64,000 nt of DNA from Malachius bipustulatus (GCA_910589415.1 OU342633.1:34168210-34232209); one strand, 5' to 3'. Numbered from the stretch's first letter, positions 1 to 12,272 are shown. Translations and numbers: made by a program. The notes: generated by a model not told the origin, from the letters alone.

Positions 1-443
1 AAAATATTTAGTTTTTGCGGTACCGTTCGTGAACTGACTGCGGTAGAGAGTGCGAAAGGGCCGCCAATGAGTTTAACTAACCGTCTTTGATTTTATATTT
101 CTCTATTTAGACCAGTAAATAAGCCGGAAAATCTGGAAAAGCGGTGGAAAGGCACCGATTAAAAAATTATTTTTTCCTGGATTCTTTAGACCTTCAGAAA
201 CACTCATCACTACTAACCCTTGCACTAATTCGAAAAATGATAAAATTAGGGTAAATTCCTCCCGTCCAAAGGTCCAAAAGCAAGCGAAGGTCGTTCCACG
301 GTTTCACCCCTTCAAAACCACCCCAAATAGTAATTTCAGCTCGAAAATTGTCTCTTGGAGGTTTTCTTAGTCGTCGATTACGAATCCGAGGTCCAAAAGC
401 AAGTGAGGGTATAGCGCACATATTGCATGGTACTACTTGTCTG
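1..443. other. Unannotated flank, no gene seen
   Basis: No coding region is supported; the short frames here have no recognisable motif. Around 12-25 lies a single 'tttttgcggtaccg', which resembles the motif that recurs in the 5.7-9.7 kb array, so a fragment of that repeat may be present. Confidence 0.5.
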
Positions 444-1112
444 TATACAGGGTGTTACTGAATAGGTGTTACAAACTTAAAGGACATGTAGGAAATGCAA
501 AAATAGGCGATAAATTTCCTGTAGACATGGGTCGTTGGAGCTTTAGTTTTCGAGATACTTTGCAATGTAGGAACCCGTACGATGTAAAATGTCCTAAAAA
601 TCAATGCTATTGAGTTTTTCCAGAAATTCATCATTTTTGTGATCGTTGTTGAACCGTATTGCATTACAAAAAGCTTGCATGAGTGCCTACATTGTGGAAT
701 ATCTTGAAAACAATGCGTCCTACAACAAAAACGTAAGATGACTTTTCTCCTCTAAACAAAACAAGGTATCTACCATAAATAACAAATTCGCATAAAAGTC
801 AGTGGCGTAGAAATTGTATAATAAAAAAGTAACAACACACCCAGATCTCTGCCACTGGATTGAATAAGGTTTCAATGGGAGTATCAAATCATGTACTTCA
901 ATTAGTAAAACAGCTGTCAAAGAATTCGAGTTATTCTGATCAGCCAGTTTGTAGATATTCAAAAAATATCAAATTTTTCGAAGAACTTTAACACCCTGTA
1001 TCTCGAAAACTAAAGCTCCAACGACCCATGTCTATAGGAAATTTATCGCCTATTTTTGCATTTCCTACATGCCCTTTAAGTTTGTATTACCTATTCAGTA
1101 ACACCCTGTATA
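444..1112. mobile_element. Fold-back (TIR) element with TACAGGGTG ends
   Basis: The two ends are inverted copies of each other over about 112 bp (444-556 against 1001-1112), with only a handful of mismatches. The outer tip is TATACAGGGTGTTAC on the left and its complement on the right. A second inward CACCCTGTA lies near 991-1000 at the inner edge of the right arm, with no counterpart on the left, so the right arm itself looks composite. The interior has no transposase, which fits a non-autonomous MITE or fold-back element. A TA target duplication is possible but cannot be told apart from the palindromic TATA tip. The superfamily is not assigned. Confidence 0.8.
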
Positions 1113-1789
1113 TCGCCATATTTCCGTATAATTTTTTATGATCACGTCCCGAGCCATTTATAGTTCACGCCACCCACGATGTCATATATGCCATTTCCAG
1201 TCCAGGTATCATCCATCGCTCACGAGTTGCGACGCCTAAACTTGTTTCTTATGTCACCCCCCATTGCTAGCTTTCAAAAAATTTTTCTCATGCGTTCAAA
1301 ATTTTTTCTGCCGGGTAGAGGGGATGTAATGTACATTTTGTACTTACTGGTTAAATGCCAGCGACCCGTAGACAACCGCGCTGCGCGCGTCGCATAAGTG
1401 AGTGATGGTGGCTTTTAGTTCGTTCAGTCGACGGCGGTGCAGATGCGCCTGGCAGCAGCCCTCGAGTTGTCGAATTTCGATCTTGTACGCCGATACCTGA
1501 GATTTCATTTGTAATTGTGTAATTCTTTTCACTTAAAGGCGGACCTATTTCCGAACACCTTTCGGTAATTCACCGTAATGGCGTCGTGAATAATTCTCGT
1601 AAAATACCGCAGACATCATCCACGTTTTTGGCTTATTGCTTTTCTCTACCGGCTTGATTTTCCCGACCAGTTTAGCTTTTCCCGACCAGTTCGATTTTGT
1701 TTCCGACCAGCTTGATTTTCGACCAGCCAGATTGGAGGCCATTATTTTTCTTCATTGGTAACACACCTGGACTACCGGAGCTGCCGCTT
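1113..1789. other. Unannotated stretch with short tandem motif
   Basis: No gene is recognised. Between about 1650 and 1735 a 17-21 bp unit containing 'cgaccag' followed by a T-rich stretch is repeated about four times. A 65-codon frame on the minus strand (1545-1742) covers it and has a repetitive lysine- and serine-rich start. It is more likely a by-product of the repeat than a gene. Confidence 0.4.
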
Positions 1790-2208
1790 TCAACATCCTA
1801 GCCCGACCATATACTAGCAGCTAGCAGCCGAACCGGTGAAGTTCCTGTAACCCCGGCTGAAAAACCTCCATCTTCCAGCGGCAAAGAATTCCTGAAGCCT
1901 TCGCTGATCCATTTTTATCAGACCAAGTCATTCTGCTGAACTCCACGCTTTTGTCGTATTATTAATTGTTAATCACACTCAAGAGTTCCATTGTGATAAT
2001 AATAACTGTGATTTTTTCTAATAAAGAGTACCTGTTGTTCTGCTGACCTGCTTGTTACTGGGAACTCTCTTAGATTAGCCACTTAACCCACGACCCTTGT
2101 CTCTTAATTGTCTCATGCTCTCAACGGTTATTTTTCCCCTCCAAGGGTAAAATAATTCGTTTCAAGTGACGCCCAACGTCAATAGTTCGTTTCAAGTGGC
2201 GCCCAACG
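1790..2208 (+). mobile_element. LTR-retrotransposon remnant: LTR 3' part and duplicated PBS
   Basis: A polyadenylation signal AATAAA sits at 2020-2025, followed by a pyrimidine-rich stretch. TGGCGCCCAACG then occurs at 2197-2208, with a one-base variant, TGACGCCCAACG, at 2167-2178. This 12-mer matches the start of primer-binding sites complementary to a lysine tRNA 3' end in many LTR retroelements (known for the class). Both copies are preceded by 'ttcgtttcaag', so the LTR/PBS junction appears duplicated in tandem by 30 bp. No gag or pol frame follows. The left LTR boundary is not resolved, so the start given is approximate. Confidence 0.4.
2167..2208 (+). repeat. Tandem duplicated PBS-like site
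   Basis: Two copies of 'tcaagtgRcgcccaacg' lie 30 bp apart. The downstream copy has the canonical TGGCGCCCAACG core and the upstream copy has G to A at the third position of that core. Confidence 0.5.
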
Positions 2209-3070
2209 CGTCTGTATCTGTCTAAAATTCATTTCAAGGGTGGTTTCAACCCAAAAAAACTCCCAAAAAAGTGGTAGGTACCTATACAAAAAATTAATAT
2301 TTCGCCTGGGAGATCGACAGCTTCAATAAAATTTTTCAGCTTACAAATCAATCAGCGACCCCGAAAGCCTCCGAGAAAGGATTTCCGAGGTAAAACTTTG
2401 AATTTTCAATTTTACATCTTTATATCTAAAAATTAGCTAAGAAATGACATCCTGAAGTTTGACCACACACATAATCAGCTAGTGTAAAATCTTTTTTTAT
2501 ACACCCCCATTGTCTTGAACAACTTTTGTCTGCACATTTTTTTTGTATTTGGCTGGCTTACCAACAGAGATATCTGGATCCGAAGATTGGAATGACTCAC
2601 CCTGTATACCAATTTATGGAAGTCTCATATCTTATGTGGATTTTTCAAGAAAAAGAAAGAATTCCAAACAATTGGACCCCTAAAAAATATGAATTTAATT
2701 AAAGATTAAAAAAAGAAGTTGTTTAAAAAACTCCAAAGGCTCACTCCCTTGGGAGCAGGGCGAATAAAACGTTGATACTGTGGAGGCTTTTTGGTGGTAA
2801 TTTTTTGATTGTCAATTTTTTTTATTTCAAGTTGTTTAAGAAGAAAACAAATTAATGTGATTTTTTATCCCATTTCAAGGGGTAAACACTCAAGGTAAGC
2901 TTTAAAAATACTTTTTTATGAAAACCTCCCTTAAGATTTTTGAAATCTCATTAATGAAACATCTTATGATCTAAATAAGATAAATTAAGAAATACAGCGT
3001 TGATGAGACACCAGAAAAAATGTGCTATCCGTATCTCGGTATCTCGAATTCGTAAATACATGTACGTGAG
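2209..3070. other. Non-coding stretch with one orphan CACCCTGTATA end
   Basis: No coding signal. At 2599-2609 a CACCCTGTATA tip occurs in the orientation of a right-hand end of the TACAGGGTG element class. I found no left partner between 1113 and 2598, so it is an orphan or strongly decayed copy. Confidence 0.4.
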
Positions 3071-3351
3071 ATCTGTCACCGTTCCTGAAATATTCTGAAA
3101 AAAAAACTGAAAAATAGAAATTTTCTATTTTCTCAATAACTCCTACATTATTTGAAGTTTCAATTTGAAAATTGGCGTATGGAAATTGTTTGACATTCTG
3201 CATTTATTGGTGTCGCTTCATTGTTCTTACGATTACTAATTTCGAAGATATTTGTTAGTCAACTTGTGTTTCACTTTATAGACGCCATTTTGTATATTTC
3301 TTTGAAAAAGCACAGAAAATTATTTTGAATACAACTGCACACCTAAATATA

Positions 3352-4486
3352 TATACAGGGTGTTGATTTTCAAAACGGGCCATAGGGAATAGAGCATATT
3401 ATAGCATTAACCCATTTTTAAATAGAACCAGACTTTATTATTACCTACTAACTGACTTATAAAGTTTTATTATTGGATTGTCAAAAGGTAGAAAAAGGTC
3501 ATTATTGTTTAGGCAAGGCATGCTATTTTGTGATAAAACATTAAGCCTTGTCCACACCGAAAGCAACACATAGGAACATTCTGTTTATGTTGCTTGTTCC
3601 TGGAACTTGTTTCTGAATGTTGCCAAAAGTTTATTTAAGTTCCTCATTGTTTATGGTTGCAGCAACAAAAGTTCCTATAAGTTGCTTGTTTCCATATTTA
3701 GCGGCAAAGATCAAAGAAAATATAGAAACATTAGTAAACATTTTTTGTTTCTCAACGGTATTTTTATCAGTGTGGACACGTTGTTGCTTGTTCCCAAAGC
3801 TCGAAACTTGCGTCGTGAAGCCGTCGGGTAGTTGCCGACGTAACATCAGCTAATAACTTGACTTCGTTCAGTATATTATAATAATAAAAAAACATTAATT
3901 AATAATAAAAATAATGCCGTTTAAATGGACGACAGAAAATATGTATGTCACCATGTGTCTTTCTGTCTAAAAGACTTCATCTAGTCCAACATTTACGCGG
4001 ACTCGTTTTTTGTGTTTTTGTAAAATAATTACAATTGCAGCTGCTGCTGCCTGTAAATCTTCTTCGTCGTACCACATTGTTTAGAAACATACACTGCACT
4101 GGTGTAGACACAACGTTTCCTGTTGCGGCAACACAACGAAACATTCACAAAACTGAATTATCTTGGTGTGGACAGAATGTTTACGGAACTTTTGCTGTTG
4201 TTTCTGTTTCCATAAACAGGTTGCGGCAACCAGCAACAAAATGTTCCTCTGTGTTTCTTTGGTGTGGACAAAGCTTTAACAATTACTTGAATTTTTGCTG
4301 AAGAATTTTAGAAAACAACGTGAAATTAAATTAATTTCTGATGTCAAGCGTTATGCGCAATAATTTTAGCTTCATTTTGATACCAAAACCATTTCTGTCA
4401 GTTTAAACGGCGAGCAGGAATCCTCAAAAACCACTTTCGCAATGCTAATCCCCTATGGCCCGCTTTGAAAATCAACACCCTGTATA
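3352..4486. mobile_element. Middle element: TIR element with TACAGGGTG ends
   Basis: Left end TATACAGGGTGTTGATTTTC and right end complementary to it. The arms continue through 'aaaacgggccatagggaat' on the left and its near complement on the right, about 40 bp in all. The element lies inside the hairpin loop of the element at 3071-4795 and contains the TTAA-flanked element at 3545-4275. No transposase is present. Confidence 0.7.
3545..4275. mobile_element. Inner element: TTAA-flanked MITE with TTGTCCACACC ends
   Basis: The ends are inverted copies: 'gccttgtccacacc' after TTAA on the left, and the complement of 'agctttgtccacacc' before TTAA on the right. Flanking TTAA tetranucleotides lie at 3541-3544 and 4276-4279. 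The motif GGTGTGGACA or its complement recurs inside at about 3550, 3768, 4105, 4164 and 4261, often next to 'gttgc' and 'gttcc' words. TTAA target sites are typical of the piggyBac superfamily (known), but no transposase is present, so the assignment is an inference. Several short frames across it are coincidental. Confidence 0.6.
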
Positions 4487-4802
4487 TTTTTTCCAATAGA
4501 TCGTTAAGTGTTTTATCAGTCAAAACGTCAGAAACAAGTGACAGTTATCATTTCAATGACACGCAATATAAGAAATTTTTGAAAAAAGTGATATTTGGGT
4601 GTGCCGTTTCACACAGAATAATTTTCTGTAGTTTTTCAAAGAAAAATCCGTAAGGCAAACAAAATTTGACTATCATATCTTCGAAACTAGTAGACGGAAA
4701 AACAATCAAGTGACACCAAGAAATGCATAATGTAAAACAATCTCAATTAGAATTTTTTGGTGTTTTCAGGATATTTCAGGAACGGCCACAGATACAGTGA
4801 CA

Positions 4803-4831
4803 GTGAAGACATACCTATTGTATGTCTTCAC
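4803..4831. other. Perfect 12-bp stem-loop
   Basis: GTGAAGACATAC (4803-4814) is followed by a 5-nt loop and its exact complement GTATGTCTTCAC (4820-4831). It lies just outside the outer hairpin element. It could be a small hairpin or cruciform; no function can be assigned. Confidence 0.6.
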
Positions 4832-5759
4832 GGATTTCTGGTGGCCACAAAATAGGGAAACCTTTCTTCGTTTGACTCTAATATTTCGTTTGTTGAAGTA
4901 AAACGGCCGCGAATACATCTAACAATATTTTCTTCGACCGCAACGAGGATTTCGACCAGTGGTATGAGAAACTTCAAACCCTGGGTACGTTTTCGATTAT
5001 TTCCCACGAACAAATAAGTTTTTGTGAATGAAAATATTTTAATGGTAATAATTAAACGTCATATACACAAATTTAAATATTTTCATTAGCATAATGAAGT
5101 AATCTTCCATTGCAAATGTTCAAATAACCTTATTCTAAACAAACTACAATTAATTATATCAGCAGGGGTTGCATAAAAACGTGGATTTCAAGCAACCCTT
5201 CAGCATAAATTCATTTGAGCGAGCAGTAGCATGAAACGGGATTTAATTTAAGAGAAAGTTGTTCCCAATCAGAAGCGCAGCAAAAAGGGCAGTACCTATG
5301 TAAATGTTTTTAGATGGAAACGGACCCTTAAATTTACGTATCCAACGTATATTACGGGGCGGATACACGTATACATAATACTGGAATGTGAAAGGTTTTA
5401 ATACACCCGGGCATATTTCAATTTCTAGTAAACTTGTTATTCGACGAATAGAATTTTGGTTCAAAAATTCATTAAAATTCTTTAAATCCATGCTGAATTG
5501 AACCGGGGCACCTTGACATGGAAGTAGAGAGACGGAATTCATTACAGAGCGTTCCATTATCGTACGTTAAGAGACGGCGAACTTGAATTGCATTTTAATT
5601 CAAACAGAATTTCACGGCTAATGCTTAGCTCTACAGCTTAACTCGGGGCTTAAATGCGGAGTTAATGCCAGGAATTTTCTTATATACCTGCCTACCGGTC
5701 TGCCTACTATACGCTCTTCTTTCGAAAAAACAATTTTATGTTCTCTTTCATAATAAACA
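4832..5759. other. No gene recognised
   Basis: The longest frame is 104 codons on the minus strand (5243-5557). It has no recognisable domain and its composition looks random. I see no repeats or RNA genes here. Confidence 0.4.
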
Positions 5760-6440
5760 TGCTTTGTCGACATTATTTGCGGAAATACAGATCATAAAAA
5801 TAAGCAACTTTGCAGCATAAACTAAATCTGATTCAGCCTTTATTTGCGATAAAAATAATTATGATGATCTCGTTGATAATCTTCGTTTGGTAAACTTGTA
5901 GGGATTATCTTAAAAACTGTATCCTTTTTAAAATGGCTTCTATTCAAATAAATAAAAATTATTTTTAATTATAGGAGATATTTGCGGCACATTAAAAATT
6001 AGTCACATCAGTGAATTGGTTTGAGAAAACATAACTAAAACTGCGTTTGTGTATAAAAAAGCGAGATCTGCGGCATTTTCACTTTCTGTCAAACAATGCA
6101 TCTAAAGTAAATAAAAAATAATTTTATTATTTACGGTTACGGCTGATATTAATATAATATTTTCAGAGCTTTTGGTGATCATTCGTCCGTAAAAAAATGA
6201 TTCATTCAATAACAGAAGCATCTCAATCTCTCTTTTCTTAAAATATATTTGAAAATTACTTTGCGGCATACCCAAACTGACAGTTTACTTTACATTATAT
6301 TATTATTATCATGCTACTCGATCACGTAATTTGATTTCTTTTTATTCCAGTCAATTATAATTGAAAAGATGCAATAAATTTTCTGAAACGGTTTTCCCTT
6401 ACGCTGCTTCAAGAATCCAGTTATTTGAGGCAAACAAGAA
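5760..6440. repeat. Outlying degenerate copies of the TTTGCGGC repeat
   Basis: TTTGCGG-type words occur near 5777, 5842 (variant), 5981, 6067 (variant CTGCGGC), 6261 and 6426 (variant TTTGAGGC). They sit in AT-rich sequence, with weaker order than in the main array at 7.4-9.7 kb. This looks like an older part of the same repeat. Confidence 0.5.
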
Positions 6441-6827
6441 CTAAGACCATAGCACATTGGAGGACAAATAAATTTTCTATTCCATAAGAGAATAATGGGA
6501 ATATCTCAAACTAAATATTTCAATTTACAGTTTAATTCATCAAACTTTAACTGAGTCGACTCTGCCGTTGTTTCACAAAAATTTGTGATCTTAGAATATA
6601 AGAAGGCAATTCAATATTTAAGTGTCAATATTTCACAAATCTCACTTCTAGGTGACATGTCTTTCATTAACTGGGACCAAAATTTCAACTGGAGTTGATA
6701 AAATTTAGGTTGAGCGTTGATCATTAACTCACCTGCTTTTCTCTTTCTGGGTCAGCTCCGGAAAATAGGCAAAGTTTCGCGTACTTACAGGATTTTTGTT
6801 GGAAACCGACGTCTGTATTAAGCGTCT

Positions 6828-6828
<1 letters not shown>

Positions 6829-6862
<34 letters not shown>
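6829..6862. repeat. (TAT)n microsatellite
   Basis: Uninterrupted trinucleotide repeat of about 11 units. Confidence 0.95.
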
Positions 6863-7439
6863 TAAATACAGCTATGTAGTTATGGTAGTTATCATCGTAA
6901 AATCCCGGAGAGTTCACAAGTGTAGGAAAAGAAAGTAAAAATGGCCGAGGTCGCGATTTTTTTATAGTTGGTACATTTATTGAACGTGGGTTTTCGCTTT
7001 CTTCTATGTAACGTTATAAAAATAGTTCGGGCTCTTTAGATAAAGCACGAACAGATAAGATAAAAAAAATGGTACTTGGGTGTACCTGAAGAGGTAAGGT
7101 AAGATCTCTATTTTTTGAGAGGTTCGCCCGAAGACCCCTATGACTCTCGTTCTTCTTCCCCCATCCTTTCTCGCTGCTGTCCTGCGTCCTATCTCCATTA
7201 TTTCATTTCCAATGACCGTTCCCTCTCGCCTCTGGTGATTTTAATTGACCCATCAGAAATACGGGTCACGCTCAATCTTTCTTCCACATAATGAGATCTT
7301 TTCTTTACGCGTGACCCTTCTCTATGGAATCGAAAACAGAACTCGATATTCCAAGTACGGTCGCTGGAAAAGAGAGGTCGCTAACTGTTTCAATCTTGTA
7401 AATAACGAATGTGAAACCTGCTTGAGCCAATTGCTTTAA
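6863..7439. other. No gene recognised
   Basis: Two 64-codon frames, one on each strand, have no motif. Nothing else is seen. Confidence 0.4.
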
Positions 7440-9720
7440 CCCCGTTAGATCGTTACAATGTTTGCAAAAATTGCTGTATTTGCGGCATTTTTATTCTTAG
7501 TCAAAAGTATTGTATCAAGAAATCTACCTACAATAACGTAACATGATTAATTTGCTGAGATTATCCTTTCTCTTTATGTAAAAAAATCTTGTTACTTGTG
7601 TTTTTTTTTACCGCACAATCATGAATTTTGGTCAAACATCATTTTCTTCGAGAAAAATTATACGATTAGAGGATTATATTGTTTATAGTTTTTATATTTA
7701 AAAAAAATTTAATATTTGTAATGGGAGTCAGTCGATGAAAAATTGTAATACTTGCGGTACCGGAGGTAAATAATATCACTGATGAAAGGATCATGCCTTG
7801 TGTTGAAACTCTTCGTAACCTTTATAAATTGTGTTGCTGTGATAAAAAAATATAAATATTTTTTTGTAAATGGTTTTATTTGCGGTATTGTGTATCATTA
7901 ACATTTATAGACATAATCGATCTCAGCAAATTGTGTGTAATTCAAGTAATTTTTTTGATAAGTGCAGCACACACATATTTTCAAGCATCATTTATTATTT
8001 CGGAAAAATAAAGTTATTTGATGGTGGTTTCTTTTGTATCTTATAATCGGTGTTATTTTTAATCGATAAACATTATGATATTTGCGGCACCGTAACTTAT
8101 AATTATTGATAAAATACTCATGTCATGTACTGAAATTTGAATATATTTATTATTATTTCAATAAACTGTGATAAGTATAGTTGTTATTGGAATATTTAAT
8201 ATTTGCGGCATTATTTTTATTCGCGTGTATTATTTGCGGCCAAGGGTAAATTGTTGTATTTGCGGCAATTTTACTGTTAACATTATTGGTAGACGAAATC
8301 GATCTTAGTAAATTGTGAGTAAATGAAATATGTTTTCTGATATTTGCGGCACACATATTTTTTTTTTCAAACATCATTTGTTTCAGAAATATCAAGCCAT
8401 TTGAAGATGATATCTCTCGTATCTTAATATTTTTGTAATTTTCAATCTACAAAAATTGTGATATTTGTGGCACGGTTTCATTAAGTCAAAGATAATTGAT
8501 AAAAACCTCATGTCAAGGTGCTGAAACATTATTTTTATTTGCATGCGTTATTTGCGGTTAACGAAAAATGTTGTATTTGCGGCTTTTTTACTATAACTAT
8601 TGCTAGACGAACGAAATCGATGATTTTTCAAGCAGCATTTGTTTCAGAAAATTAAGCCATTTGTTGATAATACTTGGTACTAGTACAATTATTGTATTGT
8701 TTTAAGTTCATAAATAAAGTTATTACAAAAAAATATCTCTTTTATCTTACAGTTTATGTCATCTCTTAATCGAGAAAGAGTGTGATTGTGAAAGAGAAAG
8801 ATTGTGATATTTGCGGCACCGTTATAAGTGTAGTGATTGTTGAAATATATGTATTTGCGGTATTATTTTTATTTACATGCATTTGCGGCATTTTTACTAT
8901 TAACATTTGAATATAATGTTAACAAACTGTGTGTAGTTGAGATTTTTTTTTTTTCGATATTTGCGGCACAAATATTTTTTCAAACAGCAATGTTTCTGAA
9001 CAATCAAGCCATTCGATGATGATCTCTCTTGTATCTTATAATTTATGTCATTTTAAATCAAAAATGATTATGATATTTGCGGCAGGATTGCTTTTAGTCA
9101 AAGATAATTGATAAAACACTCATGTTACTTATATGCTGTCCCTTATTTAAAAAAAAACGAGATAAGTATAGTGGTTATTGAAATATTGTACCTATATTTG
9201 CGGCATTATTTTCATTTTCAAGCATATTACCGGTTAATAGAAAATGGTGGTATTTGCTGCATTTCTACGATTAACATTGCTAGATAAAGTCGATCTCAGC
9301 AAATTGTGTGTAATTGAAATAGTTTCTTTGATATTTGCGGCATAAATATTTTTTCAAACAGCATTTGTTTCAGAAAAAGCAAGTCATTTGTTGATGTTCT
9401 CTCAATGATCTTACAATTTGTGTAATTTTTTATTGAGAAGAATTGTGATATTTGCGGCACGGTTGCTTTTACTCAAATTGATAAAATACTCATGTCAAGG
9501 TGCTGAATCTACCCCTTATCTCAATTAATAGACAAGTACGGTGGTTATTGAAATATTTTTTAATTGCGGCATTATTTATATTTGCAATCATTATTTGAGG
9601 CCATTGGAAAATCGTTGTATTTGAGGCATTTTCGTAACAAATCAACGTAAGCATACTGCTTTTATGCTTAAGTTAATCAGGTTATTCAAGCTTAAAATAT
9701 TTTGATATTTGTCGTATCAG
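7440..9720. repeat. Decayed higher-order tandem array with TTTGCGGC motif
   Basis: The 8-mer TTTGCGGC or a one-base variant occurs about 25 times here in otherwise AT-rich DNA. The copies fall into a repeating order of about 265-380 bp. A 'gtgatatttgcggcac' block leads to 'taattgataaaacactcat', then 'gtggttattgaaatatt' and a TTTGCGGCATTATTTT block. A TTTGCGGCATTTTTACT block, 'gatctcagcaaattgtgtg', a TTTGCGGCACAAATATT block and 'caagccattt' follow. The lead block recurs at 8081, 8463, 8810, 9076 and 9451. There is no ORF of note. It could be a satellite, or a subterminal repeat cluster of a lost DNA transposon. Not recognised as a named family. Confidence 0.75.
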
Positions 9721-11554
9721 ACAAACTTTTTTTTCTTAAATCAGAAAAAATGAAGCCATTAGCATTACATGGTCGCTTGAGATGGAGACCTATTACCTAA
9801 GGTGACGTCTCTCTTCCCTTATATATGGAAATCTGGTGCCTGAAATAATGATCTCTTGCTCAAAATTACAACCGGCGTTGTACAAGATAAAAAAACGAGC
9901 TTAAAGCAAACATAATAACTATTGCACACAGGATGTGATATTATATCTCTAGTCTAATATAAACCTAAATCATATTAATTCAAATAATTCATATTTGTCG
10001 TCTGCGAAGGTTGTTTGCACGTAAAATTGAACACACAAACATTTATGTTAACAGAGGGCGTTATAACACAGCATCCACTGTTTATACAGCCCGTCCCTGA
10101 GGAAATATCTCCCAAGCATAATATGTGCCATGCCACAACAATACACGGAATTGAGATAATTGTAATGAAAGTTTGCCCTGGTGGCGATTTAGGCTCGTAA
10201 TTGGAACGTTGGTATAAATTGTCGGTATTCCAGTAGTACAAAGAGGAGGGTCGCTATAAATTAGTCTTGGTTATCAGAGTGCGGTTTCGAACCGGGGGCC
10301 CACACACGTTAGAGACCTTCCCCATGATAATAGCCACGAATATATGGTCCCTGACCCATCTTTATAATTGCGCGCTTGTGAATAATACATCTCTATGCTT
10401 CTAGCTAATTAGATTTGCAAGACATATTGATCTTTATTAATGTTTAACGAAATAATGTTTACATACGTTCTTAGGACATACGTACTCGTAAATACATTTA
10501 ATTAATAGTTAGGTATACAGGCATTTTTTACATTTTTCGTAAGAAAAGATTCATCTGCACGTGTAAGTAGTGACTCTCTTATCCGTTTTTGCGTCCTGTT
10601 GGTAGCGGAACTTCCATTATAAGCAGCTACCGAGCAAAGACTGAGTGTCCCAGTTTGCTGAGGGAGTAGCTTTTGAAAATCAGTTGAGAAAGTATTTACC
10701 ACTGGAAAAACGAAAATGTATTTAGATTTTAACAGCCTGTCACTAAAGACGATGGGAGAAGAATGGAAAAACCAGCCTCTTTGATCCGGTTGGAAAAGTT
10801 CTGACAATGTATTTCAGAATCGGAAACACTTTATTTTTTTGGAGAATTGGGAGGCGTATGGGGGATGGGGAAACACCCTCTATAGTAAATATGGAGAACC
10901 TGGGCAAAATATGTAGCATGTGTTTAGTTAAACATACAAAAAAAAACTCTCGGGCTATTTGATGCCCGATTGTTTGAAAAATAAGTGACTTTTACTTATC
11001 GTAATGGATTTACAAGCCGGCCATGCATAAGTTAGGAACGATAAAGTGAAATCTGTGTTTCCTGAATATTTCAAATAAGAGAATGGCGGAATCCGGTTCG
11101 CTTCATACTTCGCCTTTGAATCTTGTTTGTGCATTATGTTATAAATACCTGGTCTATAATGGTCTAAAAAGGGTGCGTCCATGAATAACTCATGGTGCTC
11201 TCGGAGAGCTTTCCTTAATCAGTCTTTCAGGAGTAAATACCTATGAAATGGAGCACAAACACCCTCCCAACCTAGGGATGTTTTCTGCTGTTTGTTGGCG
11301 TTTCAATCACCTCCCGGATTTTCATTAAATTCGCCCGAGCAGAGTTAAACATTTAAATGTTTTCTTGCTCCATTTTGTCCCTATTTTAATCAATATGCCA
11401 ATGTAATTTAGGTCTTTTTTTTACAATCAATTACAGATGGAGTGGTTTTAAAAACTGACCGATTCAATAGCGGATCAGATATCTTCATTAGACAAAATTA
11501 GAGAAGACTTCTCAATCATCAATCAATTCTCAATCGTGCTAGATGTGGCTGTAC
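9721..11554. other. No gene recognised
   Basis: Short frames only, the longest being 101 codons on the minus strand (10502-10807), without recognisable motif. A tRNA-like patch on the minus strand is listed separately. Confidence 0.4.
10275..10340 (-). repeat. Possible tRNA-derived SINE head
   Basis: On the minus strand, GGTTCGAAACC (complement of 10283-10293) matches the B-box of the RNA polymerase III promoter. Upstream of it TGGCTATTATC (complement of 10325-10335) resembles an A-box. Spacing is tRNA-like, but I could not build a convincing cloverleaf. Confidence 0.3.
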
Positions 11555-12099
11555 GTCTCAGTATCATGAAGGAAACAACTGCGGCGGAATTTCCGGACGA
11601 ATTGCGACTTTCCTTAAGGTCGGTTCCCAGTCTGTGGCGCCGGCGGGCTTCAGCGCATTGTGAGTGGATATTTTGTCAAAATGTGCTTAACAGTAAGCTG
11701 GACACTGCTCACAGTATGGTTGGTTGTCAGATTCCATTAGATAGCCATAATGCGTGGCGCTGGTGTGTCCAATTCTTAACGTTCGTATTATGATTTAGTC
11801 TTGTCTCGACATTGGCCTTAATTGGCTTGAGTTTATTCTTGGCTGTATTTCTGATACCTTAACTTTTTCCTGGTTCCAGTGATTTTGCCACTATATCAAG
11901 ACGGTTTTCTTCAAGAGGTTGTTTAGATCGGTATGGAGTTGAATCTCGTTGAAGCTTCACGAGCGGCTCGACCAGCTTTTTCGTTGCCGATGATGCCGGC
12001 GTGGGATGGTAGCCAGGAGATGCTTACAGAAATACCTTGGGTGGCATCCGTCATGCACTTGTTGGGCATGAGAGAGAGAGAGTTCACAGAGAGAGAAAC

Positions 12100-12225
12100 A
12101 TCAAACAACTCATATAGCCGATCTGAGTGTCTAATTGTAGGAAGCCCGGTAGCTTAGTAGAGAAAGCATCTGAGGCCAAATCAGCACTAACACTTTTATT
12201 CAGACAGATAAATGCGACGCTTTAA

Positions 12226-12272
<47 letters not shown>

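Larger units (their letters stand above)
3071..4795. mobile_element. Outer hairpin element of a triple nest
   Basis: The segment 3071-3351 is an inverted, diverged copy of 4590-4795. Shared blocks include 'ctgt', then 'cgttcctgaaatat', 'catt', 'tggtgtc', 'tttcgaagatat', 'tctttgaaaaa' and the inner edge 'cacac', 'aaatat', in the same order on opposite strands. The loop of this hairpin was the target of the TACAGGGTG element at 3352-4486. No protein is encoded. Family unknown. Confidence 0.6.

Noticed and set aside
7440..9720. CRISPR array (short motif at intervals)
   Set aside because: Spacing is irregular, the spacers are themselves repeated in a higher-order unit, there are no cas genes and the sequence is eukaryotic.
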